64,000 bases of DNA from Desulfobacterales bacterium (GTDB lineage: Bacteria; Desulfobacterota; Desulfobacteria; Desulfobacterales; JAHDSC01), in the NCBI GenBank assembly GCA_018432925.1, contig JAHDSC010000009.1, positions 1 through 64,000 on the forward strand. Reading direction: 5' to 3'. Made by a program: the position numbers and the translations under genes. A model generated the notes under the pieces. It saw only the letters and a list, made by a program, of their open reading frames with translations, was not told the DNA's origin and did no database searches. Positions 1 through 8,477 of this stretch are shown here, in pieces; within the stretch, counting starts at the first letter, position 1, and each line of letters opens with the position of its first letter.

Positions 1-938
1 ATTCCGAACTCGATCTCGGCATCGATTCGATGGGAGCCATCCAGTTGATGACGGCGCTGGAGGAAAAATTCGGCATCCTTTTAAAAGAAGACGAATTCCC
101 AAAATTCTTTACAGTCGGCGAGCTTTCAAAATACATGGAAGAAGCTCTTTCAAAAAAAGAAAAGCGCTACCGCGAAACGGAACGTTCCTGGAAAGATATT
201 TTCCGTTCCGCACCGCCGGACACCCTCCTCGATAAAATTGACACCCGCGCTGGAACCGGTGCAAGGTTTTTTACGTTTGTCGGATCTTTCATTTTGGATT
301 CCGTTTTTAAGTTTTTTTTCAGGCTCAGGGTATATGGAAGAGAAAATATCGGCGCAGAGCCATATCTGCTGACTCCCAACCATTCAAGTTATTTGGATGC
401 ATTTATCATTTTCAGCGCGGTTCCCGGGATTTTGCGAAGCCGTCTTTTTTTTCTGGCATATCAGCTTTATTTCGATGTACCGGTGGTCCGAAATTTCATC
501 AAGCTGATGAGGGTGATTCCGATTGATCCATCAAGAAACTTGATGGACGCGCTGCAGGCATCCGCCTTTGTATTGAAAAGCGGAAAAATCCTATGCATCT
601 TTCCAGAAGGTGCCAGAAGCATCAACGGACGGATAAAAGACTTTAAAAAAGGTGTCGGAATCCTTTCAAAAGAGATTGAGGTAAAAGTGATTCCGGTTTA
701 TATCAGTGGAGCCCATCGCGCGTTGAAGACCGGAAAACGGCTTCCAAGACCTTCGCCAATCCGAGTCATTTTCGGGCGTCCGTATCCGGCTTCGGAACTT
801 GAAGCGATCGGGCTGAAAATTGACACTCGCCTCGATGGATATGCGGCGGTCAGCGTGGGGTTGAGAAATGAAATCCTCAGGCTCAAAGAAAGCTTTCAGC
901 AAAGTAACCGGATTTCAGTAAATGAAGATGACGCATAA
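1..938 (+). CDS. Acyl carrier domain fused to PlsC-type acyltransferase (5' partial)
   Basis: The reading frame is open from the left edge, so the N-terminus is missing. The first codons read SELDLGIDSM, a phosphopantetheine-attachment motif with its serine at 27-29, so the visible protein begins in the end of an acyl carrier domain. A PlsC-type acyltransferase domain follows. Counting from the first Met (position 30), it has NHSSYLD (the HX4D motif, about residue 118) and FPEGARS (about residue 191). ACP-acyltransferase fusions often carry an upstream AMP-binding ligase, giving an Aas-like enzyme that activates a fatty acid and acylates a lysophospholipid; that part would lie outside the window. 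Fusion and motifs are seen directly; the substrate is inferred. Confidence 0.85.
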   Translation, partial: SELDLGIDSMGAIQLMTALEEKFGILLKEDEFPKFFTVGELSKYMEEALSKKEKRYRETERSWKDIFRSAPPDTLLDKIDTRAGTGARFFTFVGSFILDSVFKFFFRLRVYGRENIGAEPYLLTPNHSSYLDAFIIFSAVPGILRSRLFFLAYQLYFDVPVVRNFIKLMRVIPIDPSRNLMDALQASAFVLKSGKILCIFPEGARSINGRIKDFKKGVGILSKEIEVKVIPVYISGAHRALKTGKRLPRPSPIRVIFGRPYPASELEAIGLKIDTRLDGYAAVSVGLRNEILRLKESFQQSNRISVNEDDA

Positions 939-954
939 AACAAGGAGAAAGACA

Positions 955-2154
955 GTGCTCACGGAGAAACATCTGGATAAATATGCCGATGTCCTGTTGT
1001 GGGGCCTCAAAAAAGCGAGAACCGGCAAATTCAAAAAAAACGATATCATCTTAATCCGTTACAGCATGCCCGCAAAACGGCTGGCTGAAATTCTATTTGC
1101 CAAAATCCTGGACATGGGCATGAATCCCGTCCAGCGGGTAGAGCCCACTTTTACGATGGAACAAAGGTTTTTTGAACGGTCGAATCCCAGGCAACTTGTG
1201 TTCCAGCCGCCGGGGGATAAGGAACTCTTCAGCAATCTGAATGGGAGTATTTTTTTACATGCCCCCGAGTCCATAACACATTTGAGTGGAATCGATCCCC
1301 AAAAAATCGCTCGGGCCGCAGTCGCCAGAAAATATTTGCGTGATATTCTCGAACAACGGGAAATGGCAGGCGCTTTTGGCTGGACCCTGTGTATTCTGCC
1401 GACGGAAGAACTCGCCGGACATGCCCGGCTTACCTTGGAGGAATATGCGGCTCAAATCGTAAACGCATGCTTTCTCGACAAGAAATCTCCAACCCTCGAG
1501 TGGATGCAAATTTTCAAGAACGCGGTATCCATTAAGAAATGGTTGAACGGCATGCGAGTTGAATATTACCATATCGTATCCCAAAATGTTGACTTAAAAA
1601 TTGTTCCCGGAGAAAATCGCCGGTGGATCGGCCTTTCCGGCCACAACATACCAAGTTTTGAGATATTTCTGTCTCCGGACTGGAGAGGAACCGAGGGGAT
1701 ATATTATGCCGACCAGCCCTCTTACCGAAGCGGCAATTATGTGCAAGGCGTTCGGCTGGAATTTAAAAAAGGCTCGGCTGTGAAAATACAGGCGGAAATG
1801 GGGGAAGATTTTGCACGAAAACAGATCTCGATGGATAAGGGGGCAAATAAACTGGGTGAGTTTTCACTGACAGACAAAAGATTTTCGAAAATCGATAAAT
1901 TTATGGCCAGCACCCTTTTCGACGAAAACTATGGGGGAAAATACGGAAACTGCCACATTGCGCTCGGTTCTTCCTATGCGGACACGTACAGCGGCGATCC
2001 CGGAAAACTGACAAAAGATCGGAAAGCAGAGCTGGGGTTCAACGATTCGGCCCTTCACTGGGATCTCGTCAACACGGAGAAAAAAAGGGTCGTGGCGCAT
2101 CTTTCATCGGGCGAGAAAGTTACGATCTACGAAAACGGAAAATTTACTTATTGA
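955..2154 (+). CDS. M29-family metallo-aminopeptidase
   Basis: The protein of about 399 residues resembles the thermophilic AmpS/PepS (M29) aminopeptidases, which are cytoplasmic dimetal enzymes removing N-terminal residues from peptides. Family landmarks are the metal-ligand block around FEIFLSPDWRGTEG, then NYGGKYGNCHIALGSSY, and the C-terminal NDSALHWDLV with the His and Asp ligands. An ATG at 922 is in frame and overlaps the preceding gene, but GTG 955 has AAGGAG at 942-947 with 7-nt spacing, so I prefer 955. The short distance to the acyltransferase suggests co-transcription. A hairpin lies about 40 bases after the stop. Confidence 0.9.
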   Translation: MLTEKHLDKYADVLLWGLKKARTGKFKKNDIILIRYSMPAKRLAEILFAKILDMGMNPVQRVEPTFTMEQRFFERSNPRQLVFQPPGDKELFSNLNGSIFLHAPESITHLSGIDPQKIARAAVARKYLRDILEQREMAGAFGWTLCILPTEELAGHARLTLEEYAAQIVNACFLDKKSPTLEWMQIFKNAVSIKKWLNGMRVEYYHIVSQNVDLKIVPGENRRWIGLSGHNIPSFEIFLSPDWRGTEGIYYADQPSYRSGNYVQGVRLEFKKGSAVKIQAEMGEDFARKQISMDKGANKLGEFSLTDKRFSKIDKFMASTLFDENYGGKYGNCHIALGSSYADTYSGDPGKLTKDRKAELGFNDSALHWDLVNTEKKRVVAHLSSGEKVTIYENGKFTY

Positions 2155-2191
2155 TCTCGAATCGTTGAAACATTCTCATTCAGCGGAGAAA

Positions 2192-2226
2192 GGGCTATGA
2201 AATTATTCGACCGAATCCCATAGCCC
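2192..2226. terminator. Possible bidirectional terminator hairpin
   Basis: GGGCTATG (2192-2199) pairs perfectly with CATAGCCC (2219-2226) across a 19-nt loop. It lies between the converging aminopeptidase and Lys-rich genes. The tails are only moderately T-rich on either strand, so terminator function is inferred from position. Confidence 0.45.
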
Positions 2227-2275
2227 CTTAAAATACATTTTTCATGATCGACTTCTCAAGCGCATCTCGGGTCAA

Positions 2276-2467
2276 TTATTCTTCTCTACCTTCCCTGTGA
2301 TCATCGCAGGGTTGATCCGCATCCTGGAATCTTTCATGTTCCGCCCACTCTGGAGCCTTGGTGCAGATATCCATTTTCTTCACATTTTCTTTTTTCTGGG
2401 TTGCGCCGACCTTTAACTCTTTTTCTTTTTTCTTAGCCTCTTTTTTAACATCTTTTTTCTTTGCCAT
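2276..2467 (-). CDS. Small lysine-rich hypothetical protein (63 aa)
   Basis: I do not recognise this family. The N-terminal half is almost entirely Lys, Glu and Ala (MAKKKDVKKEAKKKEKELK), predicted helical and strongly basic. The C-terminal half is acidic and polar with two Cys (ICTKAPEWAE, QPCDDHREG). Support for a real gene is strong: AAAGGAGG sits just upstream of the ATG, and a near-consensus sigma-70 promoter lies about 100 bases upstream. The charge pattern would suit nucleic-acid or ribosome contact, but that is only inference. No membrane segment or signal peptide is visible. Confidence 0.7.
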   Translation of the reverse strand: MAKKKDVKKEAKKKEKELKVGATQKKENVKKMDICTKAPEWAEHERFQDADQPCDDHREGREE

Positions 2468-2570
2468 GGGAATCCCCCTCCTTTAAAAGGTTTCATTGCC
2501 CCTTCCTATCTGGAGCAAGGCAGCTAAAATGAAAGGCTCACTTTTTACTTATGATCGCTAATTATATATC

Positions 2571-2599
2571 ATATTATTAAAGAAAAATGACCTTGTCAA
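2571..2599 (-). promoter_or_regulatory. Sigma-70 promoter for the Lys-rich gene
   Basis: Read on the minus strand, TTGACA (2594-2599) is followed by a 17-bp spacer and TAATAT (2571-2576). This is a full-consensus -35 with a one-mismatch -10. The expected start near 2563 leaves a leader of about 95 nt before the ATG at 2467. AT-rich tandem repeats lie directly upstream. Confidence 0.8.
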
Positions 2600-2611
2600 G
2601 TTTTAGAAAAT

Positions 2612-2649
2612 TATATTCATCTTATAAATATATATTCATTTTATAAATA
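2612..2649. repeat. Two tandem 19-bp AT-rich repeats
   Basis: TATATTCATCTTATAAATA (2612-2630) is followed directly by TATATTCATTTTATAAATA (2631-2649), differing at one base. The pair lies just upstream of the minus-strand -35 box, where UP elements or activator sites are found. Function is inferred from position only. The rest of 2650-2907 holds no gene that I can support. Confidence 0.75.
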
Positions 2650-2907
2650 ATAATGGCCTTTTCTGAACACCAGCCTCCACGTCCCTCTTTAAAAATGAAA
2701 CAATACAAACCGCATGTCAAATTGGTCATATGGACAATTGAGAGGTGGAAAACTTGAGTGAATAATTAAAAAGTGGAACCGCACGGAAGCTCTTAAAAAG
2801 GTTGACAGCAACCAAGCAGGCTCCCCGCTGTGAGATGAAGTTCAGGGTTTCAATTTAGGGGCTGTTTGAGGACGGCCGGCCGTATTCTTTAATAATACAC
2901 AGACCAC

Positions 2908-3543
2908 TCAAAGAAATATGGATGCATTTTTCTGCATCATCGAAAAATCTTTTTCAGTTAATCCGGCTCCACGGACGATGCGTTCCGCCATTTTTTTATC
3001 GATCAGGTCACCCGGATCATGCGCATCGGTATTAATCACCAGTTTTGCTCCGGTTTTCCCGGCAATCCGGGCAACGTGGCCGTTGGTCAGGGAGTGCCCC
3101 TTGCGTGCCGATATCTCCAAAAAAATGCCTCGCTCCTTGGCCCGGCAGGCTTCTTCTTCGGAAATCAGTCCGGGATGGGCAATAATGTCGATATCCGCTT
3201 CTAATGCGGCCCGGTTGGTACCCGGCGCAACCGGTTCCACCAGCGTTTCTCCATGGACGATAATGACTTTCGCACCCAGTGCGCGGGCCTTGTTGGCGGT
3301 ATCTGCAATCAGAGTGGGGGGAACATGAGTGATCTCTATGCCCGGAATCACTTTTATATGCAAAACATGATTCAGATTTTCTGCAATCGCCACAATCCGT
3401 GGGATAATAAAATCGATATTGGATAAATCTCCGTGGTCCGTTATCCCGATTCCTTTCAGACCCGTGAATTCAGCGCGCCGTACCAGTTCGGATGGTATCA
3501 ATGCTCCGTCACTGAAAATCGAATGTGTATGAAGATCAATCAT
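2908..3543 (-). CDS. PHP-domain phosphoesterase (histidinol-phosphatase-like)
   Basis: The 211-residue protein is a compact PHP-domain hydrolase. The metal-binding motifs appear in order: DLHTHSIFSDG at residues 3-13, GITDH near 33, HGE, AHPG and NTDAHDPGDL near the C-terminus. PHP enzymes use a multi-metal centre to cleave phosphoesters; the substrate cannot be read from this sequence. An in-frame TTG five codons upstream exists, but ATG 3543 places the first motif at the usual distance from the start. It is the last gene of a minus-strand run that starts with DUF4911 and miaB. Confidence 0.87.
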   Translation of the reverse strand: MIDLHTHSIFSDGALIPSELVRRAEFTGLKGIGITDHGDLSNIDFIIPRIVAIAENLNHVLHIKVIPGIEITHVPPTLIADTANKARALGAKVIIVHGETLVEPVAPGTNRAALEADIDIIAHPGLISEEEACRAKERGIFLEISARKGHSLTNGHVARIAGKTGAKLVINTDAHDPGDLIDKKMAERIVRGAGLTEKDFSMMQKNASIFL

Positions 3544-3578
3544 TAAATGTAATTTCAAATGGTTATGAACAATTCAGG

Positions 3579-4076
3579 TTATACCTTGAACTTGCCGAAG
3601 TCTTCCGGAGAAAGGTTTTCAAGATATTCCGCCCACTTTTTTCCCTCTTCGCTTTTATCCACTGCTTCCGCATCTCTTTCCGTCATTTTGGACTTTTCGA
3701 TAACCCTGTCGTCGACATAAATGGAAGCATTGAATCGAAGGGCGATGGCAATCGCGTCGCTGGGTCTGGCATCCATGCTGAAACTTTTTTCATCGGAATT
3801 AAAATATATTCTGGCAAAAAAGGTGTTATCCTTCAAATCGCAAACCTCGACTTTGGATACCTCAATATTCAGCAGATCCAGAAAATTTTTAAAGAGATCA
3901 TGGGTCATCGGCCGCTCGAAATTGATATTTTGAAGCACGGATACGATGGAAGTGGCTTCGAGCAAACCGATCCAAATGGGAATCGTCTGACCATCCTCGA
4001 CCGACTTCAGGATAATAATCGGGGTGTTTGACGCCGGATCCATGGTCATTCCTGCTATGCTTACCTTACGCAGCAT
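3579..4076 (-). CDS. Bifunctional nuclease family protein (DUF151/BFN)
   Basis: The 165-residue protein matches the DUF151 (BFN) family, with the PIWIGLLEA-type strand near residue 35 and the conserved DARPSDAIAIALR block near residue 105. Family members include plant bifunctional nucleases and a fold first seen in Thermotoga; the bacterial role is poorly defined. The open frame extends upstream inside miaB, but ATG 4076 has AAAGGAG eight bases before it and starts with the usual MLRKVSIAG, so this start is chosen. It overlaps the end of miaB by 11 bases, which suggests translational coupling. Confidence 0.88.
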   Translation of the reverse strand: MLRKVSIAGMTMDPASNTPIIILKSVEDGQTIPIWIGLLEATSIVSVLQNINFERPMTHDLFKNFLDLLNIEVSKVEVCDLKDNTFFARIYFNSDEKSFSMDARPSDAIAIALRFNASIYVDDRVIEKSKMTERDAEAVDKSEEGKKWAEYLENLSPEDFGKFKV

Positions 4077-5472
4077 AACTTTCTTCTCCTTTCGAGCCAA
4101 GAGATGAGGGTTCAATACCGACCGGTTTACCCCGCAGGGAATGGGGAAATGCGGTCTCAATTCGGACGGTGACTATCTTGCCGCTGCAGTTTTTTATTTC
4201 GGGGAGATCGTTTTTATTGAAATGAAAATTTACAATCTTATTACTTGATGTTCTCCCTTTCCATTGCAACTGCCGGCCCGCCCCTCCCTGCTTATTGCTT
4301 AAACCTTCAACAAGAACAGGGTAATCTGACCCAACCAGCGCTTCATTCTTTTTTATGGTAATAGCGGACTGAATGTCCAATATCCTTTTCAATCGGTCTT
4401 TCTTTTCATGATCTTCAACCTTGTCGGAAAATTCGGATGAGAGTGCGTTTGGACGATCCGAGTACATAAACGCATAAACACTATCATATTCCACGCTTTT
4501 AATCAAATCCAGCGTATCGTTGAAGTCTTTTCGCGTTTCCCCCGGAAAACCCACAATAATGTCGGAAGTAATCGCAATATCCGGGCAAAAATGTCGCAGT
4601 TTATCGATTTTTTCAAGGTAAAGCTGCCGGGTATATTTCCGATTCATGCGTTCCAGAATCCGATTCGATCCGGACTGGACCGGCAGATGGAGATGATTGC
4701 ACAGTTTTTCAATGTTTTTAAATGAACGAATCAGATCATCTGAAAGGTCTTTGGGATGGGAGGTGGTAAACCGGATTCTCAAGAGTTTCTCGATATCGTT
4801 AACAAGCGATAGTAGCTTCGGAAAGGAGAACAGCCCTTCCTTTTTCCCGTAACTGTTGACGTTCTGACCCAGAAGTGTGACTTCCCGCGCACCACGTTCA
4901 ACGTATTCAGCGATTTCTTGAATGATATTTTCAGGTTTTCGGCTTGTCTCGCGGCCTCGCACATAAGGAACCACACAGTAGGTGCAAAAATTATCACAAC
5001 CCTGCATGATGGTCACAAAACACGTGGGCTTGACCCCGTTCTCCGGCCCACCGGCGGTTTCAATCTCCTGAATGCTCTCCGACATTTCGATATCGACGAT
5101 ACGACGTCCTTTCTTCTCAATCTCTTCGATATGCCCCGGCAACCGACCAATTGCATGGGTGCCGAAGACAAGATCAATATAAGGCATCTTTCGCAGAATT
5201 TTCTCACCTTCCTGCTGCGCAATGCATCCACCCATCCCGATAATCAGATCCGGCTTTTCTCTTTTCAAATCCTCGAGACGCCCCAAGAAACTGTAGGCCT
5301 TCTGTTCGGCCTTTTCCCGGATCGCACACGTATTTAGGACAATGAGATCGGCAATTTTCAAAGAAGAAGTCATTTTGTATCCGGAGGATCTCAAAACCGA
5401 TGCGATCTTTTCGGAATCATATACGTTCATCTGACATCCCATGGTGTTTATGTAAAGATATTTAAAATCCAT
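4066..5472 (-). CDS. miaB: tRNA-2-methylthio-N6-dimethylallyladenosine synthase
   Basis: MiaB is a radical-SAM methylthiotransferase that adds the 2-methylthio group to i6A37 of tRNA. The N-terminal UPF0004 domain carries the auxiliary-cluster cysteines (C13, C49, C83). The radical-SAM CxxxCxxC motif is CDNFCTYC (C159, C163, C166), and a TRAM domain closes the protein. The cysteine spacing matches E. coli MiaB closely. ATG 5472 gives the usual short N-terminus before the first cysteine; an in-frame start at 5502 is possible. The gene sits between DUF4911 upstream and the DUF151 gene, which overlaps its end. Confidence 0.96.
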   Translation of the reverse strand: MDFKYLYINTMGCQMNVYDSEKIASVLRSSGYKMTSSLKIADLIVLNTCAIREKAEQKAYSFLGRLEDLKREKPDLIIGMGGCIAQQEGEKILRKMPYIDLVFGTHAIGRLPGHIEEIEKKGRRIVDIEMSESIQEIETAGGPENGVKPTCFVTIMQGCDNFCTYCVVPYVRGRETSRKPENIIQEIAEYVERGAREVTLLGQNVNSYGKKEGLFSFPKLLSLVNDIEKLLRIRFTTSHPKDLSDDLIRSFKNIEKLCNHLHLPVQSGSNRILERMNRKYTRQLYLEKIDKLRHFCPDIAITSDIIVGFPGETRKDFNDTLDLIKSVEYDSVYAFMYSDRPNALSSEFSDKVEDHEKKDRLKRILDIQSAITIKKNEALVGSDYPVLVEGLSNKQGGAGRQLQWKGRTSSNKIVNFHFNKNDLPEIKNCSGKIVTVRIETAFPHSLRGKPVGIEPSSLGSKGEESYAA

Positions 5473-5524
5473 GGATCCTTTTTCAGCCCCTTTCCATTCC
5501 ATTGAATCTCTCTGCCCCCGACCC

Positions 5525-5749
5525 TTATCTTTTTTCCAAAGTCATCGGTTCAATCATGATATCGCGTGCAAGGTCCCGCAAAATTGTTTCCACATCCCCT
5601 TCGCATCCCGGTGAAATGTGAAGCGCCACGACACCCTGCTCAGGGTCAAGGGTTTTTAATACCGCAATGCCGTCATATGCCTCAAAAATAAAGCGCAGGA
5701 AACCGATTTCCCTGCGATCGGTGCGGTAATGTTTCTCAATGGTTTCCAA
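5525..5749 (-). CDS. DUF4911 domain protein (74 aa)
   Basis: The sequence matches my recollection of DUF4911, a short domain common in deltaproteobacteria: an IGFLRFIFEAYDGIAVLKTLDPEQG core followed by a region ending in LARDI. Its function is unknown. The only possible start after an in-frame TAG is TTG 5749, with a weak GGTAG upstream. It lies 52 bases ahead of miaB and reads in the same direction, so it is probably the first gene of that operon. The fold looks like a small alpha/beta domain, by inference. Confidence 0.75.
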   Translation of the reverse strand: METIEKHYRTDRREIGFLRFIFEAYDGIAVLKTLDPEQGVVALHISPGCEGDVETILRDLARDIMIEPMTLEKR

Positions 5750-6095
5750 CGTTGTCTACCGTTTTCCAGAAAGAATCAATCGGTTATTTTCGAAAATCGG
5801 CAATAATCTTTTTGCGTCCAAATGAAATTTAGAAAAGCACGGATGAAACCGTCAAAAAAATATCCGTCCATCTTTCCAGTGGTTAGATACCACCATATCC
5901 CGTTTTTTTTCAATACCAAATCCTTTCCAAAAGCAAAAGAGGCGTCAGTAACGTCTTGGCGAAGCGTGTTTTTTTGTTTCGCTTCGTTCCTTACCTCCGG
6001 ATCGAAATCTGAGAGGATCACCCCGGACTTCAGCTGTAGCTGTTTTGTGCCTTGGGTATTGTCCAAATTTTTATTATGGAGTATACGGTGAATCG
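5750..6095. other. Divergent spacer between DUF4911 and recJ
   Basis: Overlapping frames on both strands look non-coding, with no ribosome site or recognisable motif. Visible structure is a 12-bp palindrome ATTTTCGAAAAT (5786-5797) and a hairpin CGAAGCG/CGCTTCG (5960-5986) with a T-rich loop. TTGTCC-N17-TATACG (6059-6087) is a weak plus-strand promoter candidate lying very close to the recJ ATG. Confidence 0.4.
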
Positions 6096-7811
6096 ATGAA
6101 AAAACAATGGGAAATATTGAAACCGGATCCAACTTCGGTAGCCGAGATCAGCAGGCATTTAGGTTGCAGCCCGATCACGGCAAAAATCCTGATGAATCGA
6201 AAAATTGATTCCCTGAAGGATGCCGTACGTTTCCTTAATCCCTCCCTAAGCAATATCCGCCCTCCTTTTTCCATAAAAGATATGGATCTCGCCGTCAAAC
6301 GGATCTTTTCCGCATTCATAAATAATGAAAAAATCTTAATTTTCGGCGATTATGATGTGGACGGAATCACTTCCACAGCCATTCTGTATGAATTTTTTCG
6401 TGAAGCGGGCGCAAACGTATCTTACTATATCCCGCATCGAACGAAAGAGGGATACGGCATGCAAATCAGTCATATTCTGGGCCACGCATTGCCTGATGGA
6501 ATTAATCTCATCGTCACCGTCGACTGCGGATCCGGTTGCCACGAAGCCGTTAAAGCCGCTCAAGAAACCGGAATCGATGTGATCATAACGGACCACCATC
6601 GAATATCCGAAACCAGACCATCGGCTGTCGCCGTTGTCAACCCAAAGCGTTATGACTGCAAATCCGGTTTCGACGATCTCGCCGGGGTCGGTGTTGCATT
6701 CTGTCTCTTGGTCTGTCTGAGAAAACATATGCGTGATATGAATTTCTGGAAAAGCGGCCGGGAACCGAATCTGAAAAATTTCTGTGATCTGGTTGCGCTT
6801 GGAACTCTGGCCGATATTGTGCCTCTTGCAAATGAAAATCGAATCCTGGCAAAAACAGGGTTAGGTATTATCAGTTCCGGGAATCGACCCGGCCTGAGAG
6901 CTCTAATGGAACAATGCGGAATCACTAGGAATATGGCCGAAACGGAAGATATCGTCTTCAAGCTGGCCCCCCGGTTGAATGCGGCCGGGCGCATGGATCA
7001 CGCGAAAACGGCTCTGGAACTGCTTATCTCGAATAACTTGGAGTCCGCGGAGCAAATCGCCCAGTCTCTCAATGAAATGAACAGCCTGCGACAGGCCACC
7101 GAAAAGAACATCCTGGATGACATCCATCAATATATAAACAGCCACCCGAACGAGCTCCAAAACAATGCTCTGATTTTATTCGATCAAAAATGGCATGAAG
7201 GGGTTCTTGGAATTGTTGCTTCCAAGCTGGCGGAAAAATACTTTCGTCCCGTGGTACTGATAACGATGAGGAACGGCGTCGGAAGGGGATCCGCTAGAAG
7301 CATACCGGGATTCGATCTGTATGAAGGTCTGCGAGCATGTTCAAGTGACCTGGAAGACTTTGGAGGGCATTCCATGGCTGCGGGTCTGAAAATGAACCTG
7401 AAATATCTGGAACGTTTTAAAGAAGACTTTGAGAGTACAATCCGAAAAACAACCCGGCCGAATGATTTCATCCCCAAAATCTGCATTGACTGCGAACTCG
7501 ATTTCGAGGACATTTCTCCCCGTCTCATTGATGAAATGGATGCATTAAAGCCATTCGGTGCGGGAAACGAAGAACCGCTTTTTATGGCCAGAAACATAAA
7601 GGTTTCATCATCAAAAATCGTGGGCCGGCATCACCGGCGCATGCGATTGACCCAGGTTTCCGGCGACACCGGTCAGACCCTGAATGCCATTCATTTCAAC
7701 ATCGATCCCGTCGTTTCGCATAACGAACATTTCGATCGGATTGCATTCCGGTTGCGCTGGAATCGATGGAACGGGCGAAAAACGCCACAAATTGTTATCG
7801 AAGAAACGTAA
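6096..7811 (+). CDS. recJ: Single-stranded-DNA-specific exonuclease RecJ
   Basis: RecJ degrades single-stranded DNA 5' to 3' in recombination and mismatch repair. The 571-residue length matches E. coli RecJ (577). The DHH-phosphoesterase motifs are present: GDYDVDG at 84-90, the TDHH signature at 165-168, and DHHA1 features with FGGHSMAAG in the second half. An open frame begins at 6045, but the ATG at 6096 gives the usual N-terminus. It heads a plus-strand group divergent from the miaB operon. Confidence 0.95.
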   Translation: MKKQWEILKPDPTSVAEISRHLGCSPITAKILMNRKIDSLKDAVRFLNPSLSNIRPPFSIKDMDLAVKRIFSAFINNEKILIFGDYDVDGITSTAILYEFFREAGANVSYYIPHRTKEGYGMQISHILGHALPDGINLIVTVDCGSGCHEAVKAAQETGIDVIITDHHRISETRPSAVAVVNPKRYDCKSGFDDLAGVGVAFCLLVCLRKHMRDMNFWKSGREPNLKNFCDLVALGTLADIVPLANENRILAKTGLGIISSGNRPGLRALMEQCGITRNMAETEDIVFKLAPRLNAAGRMDHAKTALELLISNNLESAEQIAQSLNEMNSLRQATEKNILDDIHQYINSHPNELQNNALILFDQKWHEGVLGIVASKLAEKYFRPVVLITMRNGVGRGSARSIPGFDLYEGLRACSSDLEDFGGHSMAAGLKMNLKYLERFKEDFESTIRKTTRPNDFIPKICIDCELDFEDISPRLIDEMDALKPFGAGNEEPLFMARNIKVSSSKIVGRHHRRMRLTQVSGDTGQTLNAIHFNIDPVVSHNEHFDRIAFRLRWNRWNGRKTPQIVIEET

Positions 7812-7820
7812 ACATTTTTC

Positions 7821-7849
7821 TTGCAAATCCTTGTGGTTGCCATTATGAT
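7821..7849 (+). promoter_or_regulatory. Sigma-70 promoter after recJ
   Basis: TTGCAA (7821-7826) and TATGAT (7844-7849) are separated by exactly 17 bp. The predicted start near 7856 would give the next gene (ATG 8055) a leader of about 200 nt. That leader contains an imperfect hairpin at about 8005-8024. Confidence 0.6.
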
Positions 7850-8054
7850 GCACTTAATGGAATCAGGTTTTCCGGCATCTTTCGATAGAGAAGTGCCTTT
7901 ATCGGTCCAATGGATGGCATTGTTAGGCATCGAAAAAAAATCGTAGATACTGCCGGGCTTTTTAAAAATATTCTTTTCAACGCAGTTGTTTTTCAAAAAA
8001 GTTTTTGGGCGTTGCAAGCGCCAATGGATATTCGAATTAAAAAGGTTACATTCC

Positions 8055-8474
8055 ATGTCTAAAGTGTTCCGGCCGAGTACCCGCGAGTCAAGCATACTAT
8101 CCAAGATCGAATCTTCCAAAGAACATGCACGACGGCAGGCGATAACCAGCGTGAGAGATTGCATCGACCCGCTTTCCAATGCCATCGCCATGAAGCTCGT
8201 CGAAGACAATCTGGTCGAAACCACCAGTAAAAACGTCGTCGAAGAACAGATCAAACTTTGCCTGGAAAAATTGGTACGTTCCGAAGATTTTGATATTGAC
8301 TATCAGATTGCGCCCTTTAGGAATCTTGTCTCCCAACCGCATATCGTCAGCCTTTACGTGACAGCTTTTGTCATCGAAAAACTGATCAGCAATAAACATG
8401 TGATTGACGTTTACGGTTCAGACGAAGATATATACTTCTGTATCAACAAGCAAGTTGCAAAATTACTCCCATAG
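8055..8474 (+). CDS. Hypothetical protein (139 aa)
   Basis: I do not recognise a family. The protein looks soluble and mostly helical (SSILSKIESSKEHARRQAI), with a more mixed C-terminus ending DIYFCINKQVAKLLP. No membrane segment, signal peptide or catalytic motif is visible. The frame is open from 7986, but the ATG at 8055 follows an AAAAGG and is the better start. It is separated by only 3 bases from the RNase Z-like gene, so the two are probably co-translated and may be linked in function. Confidence 0.6.
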   Translation: MSKVFRPSTRESSILSKIESSKEHARRQAITSVRDCIDPLSNAIAMKLVEDNLVETTSKNVVEEQIKLCLEKLVRSEDFDIDYQIAPFRNLVSQPHIVSLYVTAFVIEKLISNKHVIDVYGSDEDIYFCINKQVAKLLP

Positions 8475-8477
8475 TCC

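Noticed and set aside
2765-2800. T-box-like string GTGGAACCGC on the plus strand
   Set aside because: It matches part of the antiterminator consensus, but no plus-strand gene follows for more than 3 kb and no specifier or terminator structure is visible. Chance is more likely.
2872-2883. Palindrome ACGGCCGGCCGT
   Set aside because: A 12-bp GC palindrome next to the PHP stop without loop or T-tail; too little to assign a function.
5776-6132. 118-codon minus frame upstream of DUF4911
   Set aside because: It overlaps the start of recJ, has no ribosome site and no recognisable motif. The opposite-strand frame at 5822-6091 is equally poor.
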